Below are positions 25,024 to 36,733 of a stretch of DNA of 64,000 nucleotides, piece by piece. Both the position numbers and the translations under genes were made by a program. The notes under the pieces were generated by a model, which did no database searches, was not told the origin of the DNA, and saw only the letters and a program-made list of their open reading frames with translations. Each line of letters starts with the position of its first letter. Within the stretch, counting starts at the first letter, position 1. The stretch is from Theocolax elegans (Eukaryota; Arthropoda; Insecta; Hymenoptera; Cerocephalidae): NCBI GenBank assembly GCA_026168455.1, contig CM047431.1, positions 60,780,910-60,844,909 of the forward strand, in the 5' to 3' direction.

Positions 25024-25327
25024 ACCTATATATATTGAAAATTCTCCGATTTGTTGGGCGATAAATGAAATTCGATATACGTTATAGAAAATTAATTCTA
25101 AAGAATTCGTTTATGTAGTAATTTCCTAAAATATAAAGTTTATTTAAAAAAAATGTTTTTATTCAGTTATTACCACCAAATTTTGGTTTCAGCCTGAAAA
25201 TGTTATCCAGAAACTGTTTACTATATAACATTACATGCAACATTGGTTGCTGATTGTTTTTAGAATTTATTCTTCTGTATAAACTATATGTCAATATTTA
25301 ACCTTGAAAAAATTGCAACTTCGCTAC
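25024..25327. other. Spacer, nothing recognised
   Basis: AT-rich, no feature recognised. Confidence 0.4.
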
Positions 25328-25620
25328 CATTGATTTTTTCATCCAAAAGTCTAAAAATTAAAGCTTGAATCAATACCTTTCTAATGGTCTGCAGCTTGTT
25401 TTTGGCCTGTAAGCCTGTCAAAAGTTATGTTATTTTAAAAACCTACCAAGATATTTTTTTAATTTACTTATTAAATTCCATTTGGGTTTTCGATAATTTT
25501 TTGTAACTTTTTAAAATACCATAACTTTCAAAAGGCTCACAGGCCAAATACAAGCTATAGACTATTAGAAAGGTATTGCTTCAAGCTGTTTTTATAGACT
25601 TTTGGATAAAAAATTCGATT
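25328..25620. mobile_element. Foldback element, ~290 bp
   Basis: ATCCAAAAGTCTAAAAATTA on the left pairs with TTTTTATAGACTTTTGGAT on the right. Further inward CAATACCTTTCTAATGGTCT pairs with AGACTATTAGAAAGGTATTG, and GGCCTGTAAGCCT pairs with AGGCTCACAGGCC. The palindrome is near full length with a centre at about 25460-25490. No target-site repeat defined. Confidence 0.75.
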
Positions 25621-26182
25621 ATTTATTGTGTACATGTGCGCATGAGTATGCAATTTAAATTAAGCATTTTAGTTTTATTTTAAAAGGTAAATTAAAATGT
25701 TTTTAAACAGGATCTCTTTTTATATTTTCTTTTGCGACTATATACGATGCGAAACAATAGAAATGATAATGGAGGTTACATTTATAGGATGATATAGATG
25801 TATACATATATTTTTTTTAGTTAAATAAAACGTAAAACGAAATGTAGTGCAGTTATGCATTTAGAAAAAAAAGTAAGTTATTGATATTTAAATAAAGAAA
25901 GAAGGTATCGGATAAAGTTAATAAATTCAAATACGATAGACACACGCGTGTATAATAATTGTTTCAAATATTTTTTTACATATCAATCACGTTGATTATA
26001 TTCGAATACGCTCTATGGTTAACAAATGAATTTCGATTCAATAGCGATATGTGTATACATATTTTCCGAGTATCGAAACGAATAAAAAATAAAAGATTCT
26101 CGGTACATTTTTTAACCCAACGAAACACAAAAAAAATAGTATACCCCTCGTAAATCATTACGGTTATCTTTGATAACAAACA

Positions 26183-26188
<6 letters not shown>
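25621..26188. other. Unannotated AT-rich sequence
   Basis: No gene or repeat recognised. Confidence 0.4.

Positions 26189-26219
<31 letters not shown>
26189..26219. repeat. (GA)n microsatellite
   Basis: Perfect GA run of about 15 repeats. Confidence 0.95.
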
Positions 26220-26221
<2 letters not shown>

Positions 26222-26450
26222 GAGGCGCAGGCGGAATCGTCCCAACGCGACATTACAAATCCAGGAGGGCAATTTTCCACTTAGCCAAGCGGAAAGTACT
26301 CGCGGAAAAGAGAAAATCGGCTCCCGAAATTAGCGGGGAAAAGTCACCCCGGGGGAGAAAGGTAACTCCGATAACGACGAGTGGCTTGGAATAATTAAAA
26401 AGGGATGCATAGCGCGTTTAATAAACAAACATCCTCGGCGAACGAATGTT
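26220..26450. promoter_or_regulatory. GC-rich block next to GA repeat, possible regulatory element
   Basis: Abruptly GC-rich compared with both sides, with CACCCCGGGGGAGAAAGG and several CpG words. A GA run beside a GC block can mark GAGA-factor-type regulatory DNA in insects. An open frame crosses it but begins inside the GA repeat and gives no recognisable protein. Confidence 0.2.
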
Positions 26451-26574
26451 GGAGAAGAATTTAAAAAAGTCGTTTTGTTTTGAATTCATGTGAATTATAC
26501 CTTTAGTTTTGTTGCTTCATGACAACTCGTATTTTAGATTTTAAAGTAATTCTTATTTTCTTGCTCGTAATTTG

Positions 26575-26966
26575 TTAAGGGGGTTCCATACTCAATTTTT
26601 GATGATTAATTAATAAAAAAGTAGAACAGTCTGTGAAAAAATAAGAGAAGAGGCGCCTTCGTTTATTGACAATCTAACTGTGTGCTGAATTTTACATTTA
26701 AATATTATTGCGTTTTTGAGAAAAGTCTTACCAAAAATATCAAATCTTTTCACCTCGTTGAGGTTAGGTTCACATTTTTGGTAAGACTTTTCTCAAAAAC
26801 GCAATATAATTTTAATCTGTAATTCAGCACACAGTTAGATTATTAATGAACGAAGGCGCCTCTTCTCTTATTTTTTCACATACTGTTTTATTTACACATT
26901 TATTACTAATAATCACGATTGCCGATAAGGTAGGGAGGATAAATATTGACTATGGCACCCCGTTAA
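26575..26966. mobile_element. Foldback MITE, TTAA-type family G, full copy
   Basis: TTAAGGGGGTTCCATACTC at the left and GACTATGGCACCCCGTTAA at the right give inverted termini with TTAA on both sides, the expected target duplication of piggyBac-type elements. Long inner arms carry GAGAAGAGGCGCCTTCGTT with its complement and GCGTTTTTGAGAAAAGTCTT with its complement. Total 392 bp, no gene. A second copy lies inverted at 23480-23863, and half of one at 54668-54803. Confidence 0.88.
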
Positions 26967-28160
26967 ATAAATCAATGTCTTAGCGAAGATTGGATTTTCA
27001 AATTGTGTTGTGATTTTTATTTAAAGGCTCATGTTAGCAAATCTTCGGAGGTATAGGAAAAAAAAAGGTTATGAAAATAAAATATTTTTATTTTCTCAAT
27101 TTATACTTATGAAAAATAAAAAATTTTTTCACTACCGCGTGTACTACTAATAAAAATATCTTAGAAATCAAAATGCACGATTTTACATTTTAAATGAAAA
27201 AAAGAAATTTTATGTATCGATATCCTGTTTCATTTCGGTCGCCATATATATACATGCCCAGATATTTGTTTTTTGGCTGGTCGAACCATTCGAATGCCTT
27301 GCGCCACTGCCAAGTTTTTGAATGCTCACTCTCTCGGGACTTTTTTCCTCGAAAGTTGAATAATAACAATTGGAAAAAAGAAGGAAATGGGATTAGGCGT
27401 ATTGAATTTTAATTAATATAAAATTTTATAAAATAACAAATAAGACATCTCTCACAATTAAATGAATACATTAATATTGTTTTTAAAATATAACAAATTT
27501 GATAAGAATTACATTATATTATTTATAAGAATTATATTATTTTATTATTTTTAAGAATTATATTATAGAATTATAATATGATTTATAATTGTTTTATTTT
27601 TTCTTTATTCAAACGAGTATTTTGTTTTATATATCCTCTAAATATTGCGCAGTTTTTGGATTAAATATTTTATTAAATTTTCGTCGGAATTCGGAATAAA
27701 AGAAGTGTGTAGAAAATGTCAACTGCTTTATTTACACTTACTTTCAGGCAAATTGTAGGAAGAGGTGTTGAGCGAGCGATAAGAAACGTATATGTATAGA
27801 CATTGTCCGTTATATCGCAAACGATAGCCGTTTGCATTTAAACCGTTTACGGTTCAAACTGTAGTTTTTCTGATTTTTCTTTTTTTTTAATTCATCTCTC
27901 TCTCTCTCTCTCCCTCTCTCTCACACGTTCACATCGACAACGAAAGACTGAAAGGTAATCAATTCGAAAAATAAAATTAGTAAAAATCCACGTGAATTCG
28001 TTGAATCGAAAATATACGGCCGGTCGCGAAATCAGGTAGAACGTCGATATTTCAATTGGAATACGAGCTTCGATATAACCGGTTACACCATCGTTCCCAG
28101 TTAAAAGTACAAGGTAAAGAGAAACGAAGAGAATAAGGAAAATGATTTTACATTGAAAGA
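26967..28160. other. Unannotated AT-rich sequence
   Basis: A TC/CT microsatellite lies at about 27895-27922. Open frames are short and unrecognised. Confidence 0.45.
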
Positions 28161-28249
28161 ATTAAGATCCGCACGACGCAGTACACGAGGAAGTAGATGC
28201 AAGGAGGTTCCTCCGTTGTACCTTATTTTTTGCTTGTAAACGTTTCGGC

Positions 28250-28560
28250 TCGGTTATCGTCGAGCAGAAAGCTCTGACCCAATGAGAGAAACGGGGCGAC
28301 GAACGGACGGGATGGAGCGGGTGAGGGGGACGGGAGGTGCGGGAGAGGAGTAAGGGGGGGTGGTAAGGGGGAGGGGGACGCTGCGGTAGAGGGAGCTTGC
28401 GCAAGCTTCGACCCGCGCATCCGCAAGCTCCGAGCTTCCCTCCCACTCTCGTTTCACCCAGTCGACTCTCGACTCGCTCGGGGTAAGCTCGCGATGGGTC
28501 CAGGAGTCGAGCCGCGCGTTACACGAGATTACCGAGTTTCCGATGTGCGTTAAAGAATAC
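28250..28560 (+). promoter_or_regulatory. GC-rich, G-tract-rich island; candidate promoter / 5' UTR exon
   Basis: The strongest GC island in the window. It has a CCAAT word (GACCCAATGAG, about 28276), a block with many G runs at about 28325-28378 that could form a G-quadruplex, a palindrome AGCTTGCGCAAGCT near 28394, and dense CpG. At about 28480 CTCGGGGTAAGCTCGCG offers a good splice donor on the plus strand. Together these suggest a transcription start with a non-coding first exon. The only plausible downstream coding exon on the same strand is at 53632, and that link is speculative. Open frames through it on the minus strand are Pro-rich artefacts of the G tracts. Confidence 0.4.
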
Positions 28561-30280
28561 TCCCTCGCAGTCTAATACTGTACTTACTCGATATCCGACA
28601 GTTTATATGTACACGTATATGTATACGTACACACACACACAAATGCAACTACCAAATCTCCATTGCTGATCCTGTCAACCTGGACTTTTACTTTATTTAC
28701 GTTTCGAGGTTTGACGATATTATTTACGATTTTGCTTTTAAGATATATATCCGCATTAAATTATTTATATACCCTCGATAAATAACATATAAAGACAAGT
28801 GAATATGTATATTTTGAGCAGGACAATAATGGTTTGTTCTATCTAATTTTTAAATACATTCCTACGTGGATTATTGTTATAATGAAAATTTTGCATCTTC
28901 TTCACTTGCAAACGAAAAAGAAAATAGAGAAAATATAACATTTCCACTGGCGGTCGCACGACACTTTGTACGCAAGTATGTCTTTGGCCTCTGTTCCTCT
29001 TCTCTTGTTAAGTGTTCGCGAGTAAAAAATTTCTCGAGCACGCGGTAGCGTTGTACTATTCTAAAATATCCGAGCAGAATTTCGTGAACACGTGAAATTT
29101 TATTAATAAACAATACTAAACCGTTATCGTTAATTGAATAATTTTTAGGATACTCGTACATTAATAATTATATGTACATTTTTTACATGTTTGGCTCGCA
29201 AAATATACGTTTTATCGTAGCGTAAATACGCGTATATAATCCAATCTAGTTTATAACGGTGTGCCCGCGTGACGTAACGTTGTGCGAGAAAATTTCATTA
29301 CTCGAAATTAATGTGTTCGAAAATTAGCTTTTCTTTTTTTTCTAACAGCGACATCGAATAACGATTAACCTATATTTTGTTTATATAAATAATATACTCG
29401 TTATTTTTCATTCAATTAGTCGTTGGCTTCTTCTTCTTCTTCTTCTTTTTTTCATCGTTGCATACGTGAAGCAGTCTCTTGAATAAACTCGGTCTCAATT
29501 TTCCCTTAACTATATATACCGTATTAATTAAAACTAATAATAATAGTCGGCAATTTTCGTATGTCTCTTCCACTGGCATTAATTAATTAAAAGTTTTCAC
29601 CAACTTTTTCAACCGGTTTGAAACGCCAATCTATTAATAACTTAGAAGTAATCACCAAAGTCAAAAATTAATATAACTTTCAATTGTATATTTTTTTTCA
29701 ATTCGATCCGTCGTGCAGTCGAAGTGGCAGGCAGCAGTTGACGATTAATATATGTATGCAATAAAATTATTTTAATAATACATTTGGAACATTTCTAGGG
29801 AGCAGCGTCGACAACATCGATTAATAATACACGACGACGATCACGATGTATAGATTAATTAAATTTTAACAATATGAAAATATCTACTTTGGCGTGTAAC
29901 GTAATTTAACAACAATATCCGCGACACGATAATCTCCCCCCTCCTCCTTTTTTCCATCATTTTTAAATCGATCGAGTAATCCCTTTAAACAATCGCGCCT
30001 CGCTGCATTTACAATTTAACCAACTGATTTCTCAAAGTGTGAATAATTTCGCGAGGTTAAAAATTGGATCCGAAATTTAATCCCTATCCGTAGAAAATGC
30101 CATAAGTCGTAGGTGATCTAGGTCAACGCTGGATTAAAAGTGCTTACGTTTTAATAAAAGTTGAAAAATATAGTAACGTGAGTGGGTGACGGGGACGGGG
30201 GGGGGGGAGAAGGAAAGGGTATAACACGAAACTGAAGCTTAAAGATCCGAGGCGGCAATTTATTAATTCTATTAAATTTC
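28561..30280. other. Unannotated sequence downstream of the GC island
   Basis: Mixed composition, a short AC run near 28630 and a CTT run near 29428-29446. A long G run (GGGGGGGGGG) is near 30198. No exon recognised. Confidence 0.4.
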
Positions 30281-30287
30281 CTTTCTC

Positions 30288-30345
30288 GATCTCTCTCTCT
30301 CTCTATCTCTCTCTATCTCTCCCTCTTCTCGATTTCTTTCTCTCG
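30288..30345. repeat. CT/CTAT microsatellite
   Basis: Impure CT run interrupted by TATC. Confidence 0.9.
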
Positions 30346-30898
30346 TGTTGGGCTCCCCTCCTTTTTGACGTTCGAACGGTGCGACTCGGTTGACAATCGA
30401 CCCGAGCTATCAAGCAATTTATCACTTAAGTGCAAAGTGTGTATACACGCTCGGTCTATCCCTAATTATTTAAATAAACACGAGATAGAGATTTAACTAC
30501 GTGTAGACGTAAAATTTTAGGATCGAACGATGATTTTTCACGTTTCCTTTTGTTCGAATGACAAAAAAGACATTGAGAGAAAGAAAGGTGGAAACAGATG
30601 AAATTGTGAAAGGCGGATAAAGTGTAATCAACCGAAGAAAATTTTCATAACTCACGCCGAGCTACCTAGCTTCCAATCAAGAATCCGATGTATTTTTTAT
30701 GTCACCTCGTTGTATCTACCTCAATTTTTTCCCCCTTTGTTTATTGTTTCTTTTCTCTTACCCTCTGTTTGCTCCGAGAGGGTTTTCATGGGTTTGGATC
30801 ATTTGAATTGAGCAATTTCGCTCCTTGTCCCGTTGCTCTTTCGATCTTTAATGGGCTTTTGATGCGACTCTTGCCGGGCTTTTTTTCTTTATTTCCAC

Positions 30899-30899
<1 letters not shown>

Positions 30900-30929
<30 letters not shown>

Positions 30930-30936
30930 CTCTCGC
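30900..30936. repeat. (CT)n microsatellite
   Basis: CT run interrupted once. It lies inside a long low-complexity open frame that I do not accept as a gene. Confidence 0.92.
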
Positions 30937-31582
30937 TCACCTTCACTTATTTTCCAGTCAATATCACGCCGCATTTTCGAGTACATTTTGAATGCTCGTT
31001 TCTTTTTCTTACGCGTTTTTCTTCCTTTTTTTTTCATCGCAATTTCACGCACGTCAAAGACAGTTGATGCTATACGTGAAGTTTAGTTAAGAAAGTTTCG
31101 TTGAGTGGATCTCGGATCTGGATTACAGATACATTCCGATCAAACGACATTTAAAGTAATAAAAATCATATTTTTAGTTATTTTTATTTTATTTTATTTT
31201 TTTTTTTTTACATTTTTTTAAAACAATAACGAAATAACTAATTTCGCGCCCGGAAAACTAATTTTATAATTTTCCTTTACCCCACCCCCTCTCCTCCCCC
31301 CCACACGTAGAGATACCGCAAAATAATGTAATCCTTAAATCCATTGAAAATCAATACGAAACTCCACCGATAAACAAAAAAGCAAAAAAAAAGAGAAAAA
31401 GAAAAAAAAATATAGAAAATCGATGTAGATATATCCGTGAATCCTCTTAAACTAATACCTTAAAAAGCAATACCACCACCAAAAAAAAAACTTTGGAAAT
31501 GCACTTATCCCCGGCGCACGCTTCGAAAGGTTTAATCGTTATCACCAAGAAAACCTCCATAAAAACTTTCTCGCTTCGAAGT

Positions 31583-31583
31583 G

Positions 31584-31644
<61 letters not shown>
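31583..31644. repeat. (GA)n microsatellite
   Basis: GA run of roughly 30 repeats with one interruption, ending in a G run. Confidence 0.95.
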
Positions 31645-31648
<4 letters not shown>

Positions 31649-32996
31649 AAAAAGAATACGATCGCTGAAGCGTAATCGTAATTACGCGTTAAACGGCTAG
31701 AATTTAGATCGCGGACAGAGAGGATCGAGCCAGGTGCTATTAATCGTTAACTTCTCTTTGAAATTCAAAGTGAGGAGGTTTGGTTGTGTCCCGTGGTAAT
31801 TGTAACACGCCCGACGAGGCGGTGAAATTTTACCTCTAAAGGTATTGTTCCTGCTAGAGACCGATCGAGATTGTGTATATATAGGTTCAAACTATCCCTT
31901 ATCTCCGAGTTTAAACCCCGCGCCGTTTCGATTGCGGATTCCCATTGCTTTTCGAACGAATAATCTACAATTGATCCTTGGATTCTTGATTCACTGCGAG
32001 GTATTACGATATAAACGTATATATATATATATATATGACAACCAAGTGTTCATTATCCTTTCCGACGAATTCACTTATGCGAGTACTCGACAATATAACG
32101 TTTCAAGTGAATTGCGAAAGGGCAATAAAACGAACGCGGCATGTCAGCATCTGATACGTGACAGGCAGATTTACGCAGGGATTAACATTTCGAAAAATGG
32201 AATTCATTCAAATATTATATATTTAATATTAATTGACGGTAAACCAATTACTTCTTGTCGATATATAACGACAAATATCTCAATCGTTTGAGAATACAAA
32301 TTATTGAAAAAGTTTCGAGAGAATATTGGACGGAAGTGGAGCGATCTTTTGGCATGATTTATTTGTTACCGTTGATTAAACAATACATTCTGATACTAAT
32401 TTATTAATTATCAACTCCTCAAGGATATTATCAGTAGTGCGAATCAACGATTGGTCAGGCTTATTCAGAAAAAAAATTTTAAACCACTCAACGAAAATGA
32501 TATAGGACATTCTGGATATATATTGAATTTTTCAATTTAAACATTTTAAACAGTGGGGAGGAATAGATACACTTTTAATACACCATTAAATTATCACAAT
32601 TTTCCCGACCACGGACTTATGGGAAATATTGGACGTTGGCTATAAAGGAATTGTGGTTACAAAATTAGACTTTTGCCTTTTGTTAAGAACACTCAAATTT
32701 AGTTCCTTATAAACGCGGCCATTCTTATACGAAAAAAGATTTGAAAAATTCGGAGGAACAATTTAACTTTTTATTCGTCTGAGCGCATGTATCTTCTGCG
32801 AATTTGTACCTTGTGTCGGTTTTACGCTGTATATAACAACAATTTTTGAAAATGTCACTCGACTCTACTCGACTATGTTGTACCAGTCTTAACAGTTTGA
32901 CAATTATTAGGTAAATACTGTTTTTGTTATATACAGTGTTTTTTTATTTTAGTGATTTAATTTATTTATACTTGTACATTTTTTAAATAAATATTG
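31645..32996. other. Unannotated sequence
   Basis: Contains an AT run at about 32018-32036. A 148-codon open frame across 31845-32291 passes through this repeat, starts at a non-ATG codon and resembles no known protein, so it is not called. The part from about 32640 may belong to the element carrying the hammerhead-like motif at 32997. Confidence 0.4.
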
Positions 32997-33040
32997 CACT
33001 TGAGAAGGTCTGCAAATCCTGGCAGACGAAACGTCGAACG
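32997..33040 (+). ncRNA. Hammerhead-ribozyme-like motif, Penelope-type
   Basis: CTTGAGAAG is followed by a perfect stem GTCTGC / GCAGAC around AAATCCTG, then GAAAC and GTCG. This is the arrangement CUGANGA - stem II - GAAA of hammerhead ribozymes, which are known at the terminal repeats of Penelope-like retroelements. The first core box deviates (CTTGAGA rather than CTGANGA), so catalysis is doubtful. No reverse transcriptase remnant was recognised nearby. A diverged second copy is at 47921-47962. Confidence 0.45.
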
Positions 33041-34416
33041 ATTTTCATAATTATAGTTGTTAAATTTTTTTACAACTGGATTTAATACTTAAAAATCGAT
33101 AAACCAAAATTTACAATAACAATGAAAGGTGTATACTGAAGAATGAATTCATACGGATATAGTTTAAAACATAACTAAAGGCGAAGAAATTGATTTAAAA
33201 AAAAAGAATATTTTTGAAATAATAATAATTGAATAAACAAATTTTTGTCAATAATTTTTAGTAAAGTAAGTGTTTAAACTCAAATATTAGTCGTTCATTA
33301 GTGTTTAATAAAATATGCATGATTCTCTGCCGGTTTACTAAGATTTATCTCTATAAAGGTGTAACTTTTCTTTAGAAAAAATTAAGAGGGTAAATTGATT
33401 ATTAAATTTTTACTTGATTCCGAATCACTCAGTTTTGCCTCTGTACGAGTAATATTTCACTTTGAGAAATTTAAAGTATAAAGCGTTCACGACAAATAAT
33501 AAAATTTGTACAAGAGTCTCTCCAGAAATACATTAAATTTTAGCGATTTTATATTCCGAAACTATAATCGGATTTCTGAGCTCAATCTGAATTCCGATTG
33601 TTTTCAGTATTTTAACTGAAGTTAGAAAGAATCTTCTAATAAAAATTAAAGCGATAACGCGGAACGTATCTACTGTTTTGAAAAAAAATGAACGTAAAAA
33701 ATCGTAGTGTCACAGTAATTTTTAGGTTTCTTATCAAAATATCCGAGATTTACCGTGTGCGCGGTAACGAAAAATTACGTAATCGCTGTAGAAAAATAGT
33801 ATAATTATTTAGGAGTTACGAAGAAAGCCAAATACGACTACAAAGATACATATATAAATAATAAATAATATAAAATTTAATGTATACACATATCATATCG
33901 TCTTTTTGAGAGACATATGTAATTTCCTTTTTGCGATATTATCTGCGATATAAAAAATATATACCCTCGCGCGTACATACGTATACGTTTCGTACGCTAA
34001 ACGAGTGGAATACGCGTCTCGTGTTTTTTGATATACTGTCACATATCGCAGAAAATAGGTGAGATGCATCTAGAGTACTTTCCTTTATAAATCAATGTCT
34101 GTGGACGTAAAAAGAATTCACTCTGGTACTGGTGGGTACTAAAATGCTTGGTTCGTACGACGCGGAACTACATTACACGTGAAAAAGTTTAGTCGAATCT
34201 TTTTTTCCAACATATTTGCCCATTATTTGATACACTGAGAGCGCACTACAGCACGTTGAAAAAAGGTGTACGAATTTTAATTTTGGACCGTCTGGTATAG
34301 TAACTACATTAAATTGACTGAATTTAAATTGAAACTCTCTATATTTAAGGAGTTAGAAATATTTTAAACTTGCCTTTGAGCGAGAAGATATATGGTTATG
34401 GCATTCCGAACGATTA
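33041..34416. other. Unannotated AT-rich sequence
   Basis: No gene or repeat family recognised. Confidence 0.45.
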
Positions 34417-35544
34417 GTAAAATTCGTATGAACCGACAAAAAATAAAGTAATTAATTGATAAACGGAAGGAAACGAATTTTAATGTGTATGCAAAAATAT
34501 AAAATATAAAATAAAAATAATAATAAATTAAAATAAAATAAAAATAATACGGTGAAAAGATAGGCTACGAAAATGAACGCGGGTTACACAATTCCTAGAA
34601 TGCGTCGTCTCTTCTTGGTCATTTTTTTCTGCGAGCATAGTTCATGGGAGTTTACTGCTCAATAAGTAGATTAAAATTATACGAATCTAAGAAATTCCCG
34701 AAAAATGCGAGTTGAACCGTTTCATCACCTACTAAGAATTCGGTAGTTTTATAGATACTTTATATTATTAAACCTACGAAATTATTTCGATTTACACCAG
34801 GGAACTGGAAATCTCAATATTTATCGACAGAGTCAATAGACGTGAACAAATTATTCTGGTTAAATAAATAAGGCAAATTGTGGAAAATAAAAAGACATGA
34901 TTGCCCTTCCTTTGACTATTATCTATCACTGTGTGATATTTCAAACAAAAATAATGTTGCGTTGAAAAATGACATTGCAAACAGAGAAAGGGTTAAATTT
35001 CCTTCCAATATGCCATTTTTTAACGCAATATTATTTTTGTTTGAAATTTCACACAGTGACATATAATAGTCAAAGGAAGGGCAATGATGTCTTTATCTTC
35101 CACAATTTGTTTTATTTATTTATAAATTTGGATATTTTTTTACGTTTTGTGATTAAAAATAAGTCTATTTTATAAGTATAAATTTTCTGTCGATTTTTAA
35201 ATAATTTTTACTCAAACAATTGTTTCAATAGACAATTTAGTTAGTGATTTTGTTACCAAAATGGTCATTTCTGATCATACATTTTTCCCGTGTACGATAA
35301 GTATCATAGATTGTTCTGCCAAAGTTTCTGAAAGGCTTGTTCAAGAAAAAAAGCTTTAATTATATGGTTCTTGTTTATTATCACACTCATATACTCTCGT
35401 AAAAAAATAGTGAATATGGAAAATATTTTTTAATTACCGAAAAAACATTTAACGCTGTTGCAATCATCATAATTTTTCAAGTAGAGTCCATATTCTCACT
35501 TGCTTACGCTCGTCCGGCCGTATTTTAATTGAAGTCATAGATTC
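34417..35544. repeat. Direct duplication 1, copy A (1.13 kb)
   Basis: Nearly identical to 35545-37159 once a SINE is removed from the latter. Shared landmarks are GTAAAATTCGTATGAAC at the start, TACGGTGAAAAGATAGGC, and CATAGATTCGTAAAATT at the end. The word GTAAAATT lies at all three borders. Copy A represents the pre-insertion state for the SINE in copy B. Confidence 0.95.
34862..35127. mobile_element. Foldback element (copy A)
   Basis: GCCCTTCCTTTGACTATTAT and ATAATAGTCAAAGGAAGGGC are inverted, as are TTTCAAACAAAAATAATGTTG and its near complement. About 265 bp in total. The same element is at 36476-36733 in copy B. Confidence 0.75.
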
Positions 35545-35683
35545 GTAAAATTCGTATGAACTGACAAAAAATAAAGAAATTAATTGATAAACGGAAGGAA
35601 ACGAATTTTAATTTGGGTATATAATATAAAATATAAAATAAAAATAATAATAAAAATAAAATAAAAATAATAATAAAAATAAC

Positions 35684-36155
35684 CGACGCGGTGGCGGAGT
35701 GGTGGAAGCGCACCTCGGCCGATCGCGAAAGTTAAGCAGCGCTGAGCGCGGTTAGTACTTGGATGGGAGACCATTCTCGTGCGGCTTTCGTGATCGGTTA
35801 GGTGTTTTTCACATTCCACAACGTGAGCGGGAGGTGTGAAACATTCGGTTTCGGTGTCAAGGCCTACGCAATGTGACTTTGACACCCAAAAAGAATGTTT
35901 CGAATACACCGGCCATCTCGGGTGAGGTTTTCCCTGCTTCACAGGTTTCCCTCATCCACGGGCATAACCCGGGCGAATGCGAGATGGTGGGGTTTTTAAG
36001 GGAGGGATAAAGCACCCACACATAGGTGGTAGGTGGACACCGTTAAAGTCCCCAGGGGATAAACGGTAGGAAGTGCCAGGAAAAAAAGAGGGCACAAAAA
36101 TCAAGAATAAAAAAAAAAATAATAATAATAAAAATAAAATAAAATAAAATAAAAT
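35684..36155 (+). mobile_element. Composite SINE: tRNA-like A box plus 5S rRNA promoter
   Basis: At about 35718-35773 the sequence follows 5S rRNA closely (GATCGCGAAAGTTAAGCAGC, GAGCGCGGTTAGTACTTGGA, TGGGAGACC), covering the 5S A box, intermediate element and C box. In front, TGGCGGAGTGG (about 35693) matches the tRNA A-box consensus TRGCNNAGYGG instead of the 5S 5' end. The body has a hairpin (GAAACATTCGGTTTC, GGTGTCAA; complement TTGACACC, GAATGTTTC) at about 35837-35899, and the 3' end is an A-rich AATAATAATA tail. The element is about 470 bp and is absent from the sister copy, so its borders are well supported. It would be transcribed by RNA polymerase III and moved by an unknown LINE. 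5S-derived SINEs are a known class (SINE3). Confidence 0.88.
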
Positions 36156-36475
36156 AATACGGTGAAAAGATAGGCTACGAAAATGAACGCGGATTACACA
36201 ATTCCTAGAATGCGTCGTCTCTTCTTGGTCATTTTTTTCTGCGAGCATAGTTCATGGGAGTTTACTGCTCGATAAGTAGATTAAAATTCATACGAATCTA
36301 AGAAATTCCCGAAAAATGCGAGTTGAACCGTTTCATCACCTACTAGGAATTCGGTAGTTTTATAGATACTTTATACTATTAACCTACGAAATTATTTCGA
36401 TTTACACCAGGGAACTGGAATACTCAATATTTATCGACAGAGTCAATAGAGTGAACAAATTATTCTGGTTAAATA

Positions 36476-36733
36476 AATAAGGCAAATTGTGGAAAATAAA
36501 GACATGATTGCCCTTCCTTTGACTATTATATATCACTGTGTGAATATTTCAAACAAAAATAATGTTGCGTTGAAAAATGACATTGCAAACAGAGAAAGGG
36601 TTAAATTTCCTTCCAATATGCCATTTTTAACGCAACATTATTTTTGTTTGAAATTTCACACAGTGACATATAATAGTCAAAGGAAGGGCAATGATGTCTT
36701 TATCTTCCACAATTTGTTTTATTTATTTATAAA
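36476..36733. mobile_element. Foldback element (copy B)
   Basis: Same palindrome as 34862-35127, carried by the duplication. Confidence 0.75.

Noticed and set aside
28162..28446. Overlapping Pro-rich frames on the minus strand
   Set aside because: By-product of the G-tract island; three overlapping frames are all Pro/Ser-rich.
30688..31086. 132-codon frame, hydrophobic
   Set aside because: Runs through a CT microsatellite and pyrimidine-rich DNA, which gives long Leu/Ser/Phe frames by composition. No splice or family evidence.
31845..32291. 148-codon frame, the longest in the window
   Set aside because: Begins at a non-ATG codon, crosses an AT microsatellite (Tyr-Ile run) and shows no recognisable domain.
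35718..35773. Functional 5S rRNA gene
   Set aside because: Only the internal promoter part is 5S-like; the 5' and 3' ends that form helix I are replaced and an A-rich tail follows, so it is a SINE.
35580..35942. 120-codon minus-strand frame
   Set aside because: Lies across the 5S-type SINE and its A-rich flank; antisense shadow of a non-coding element.
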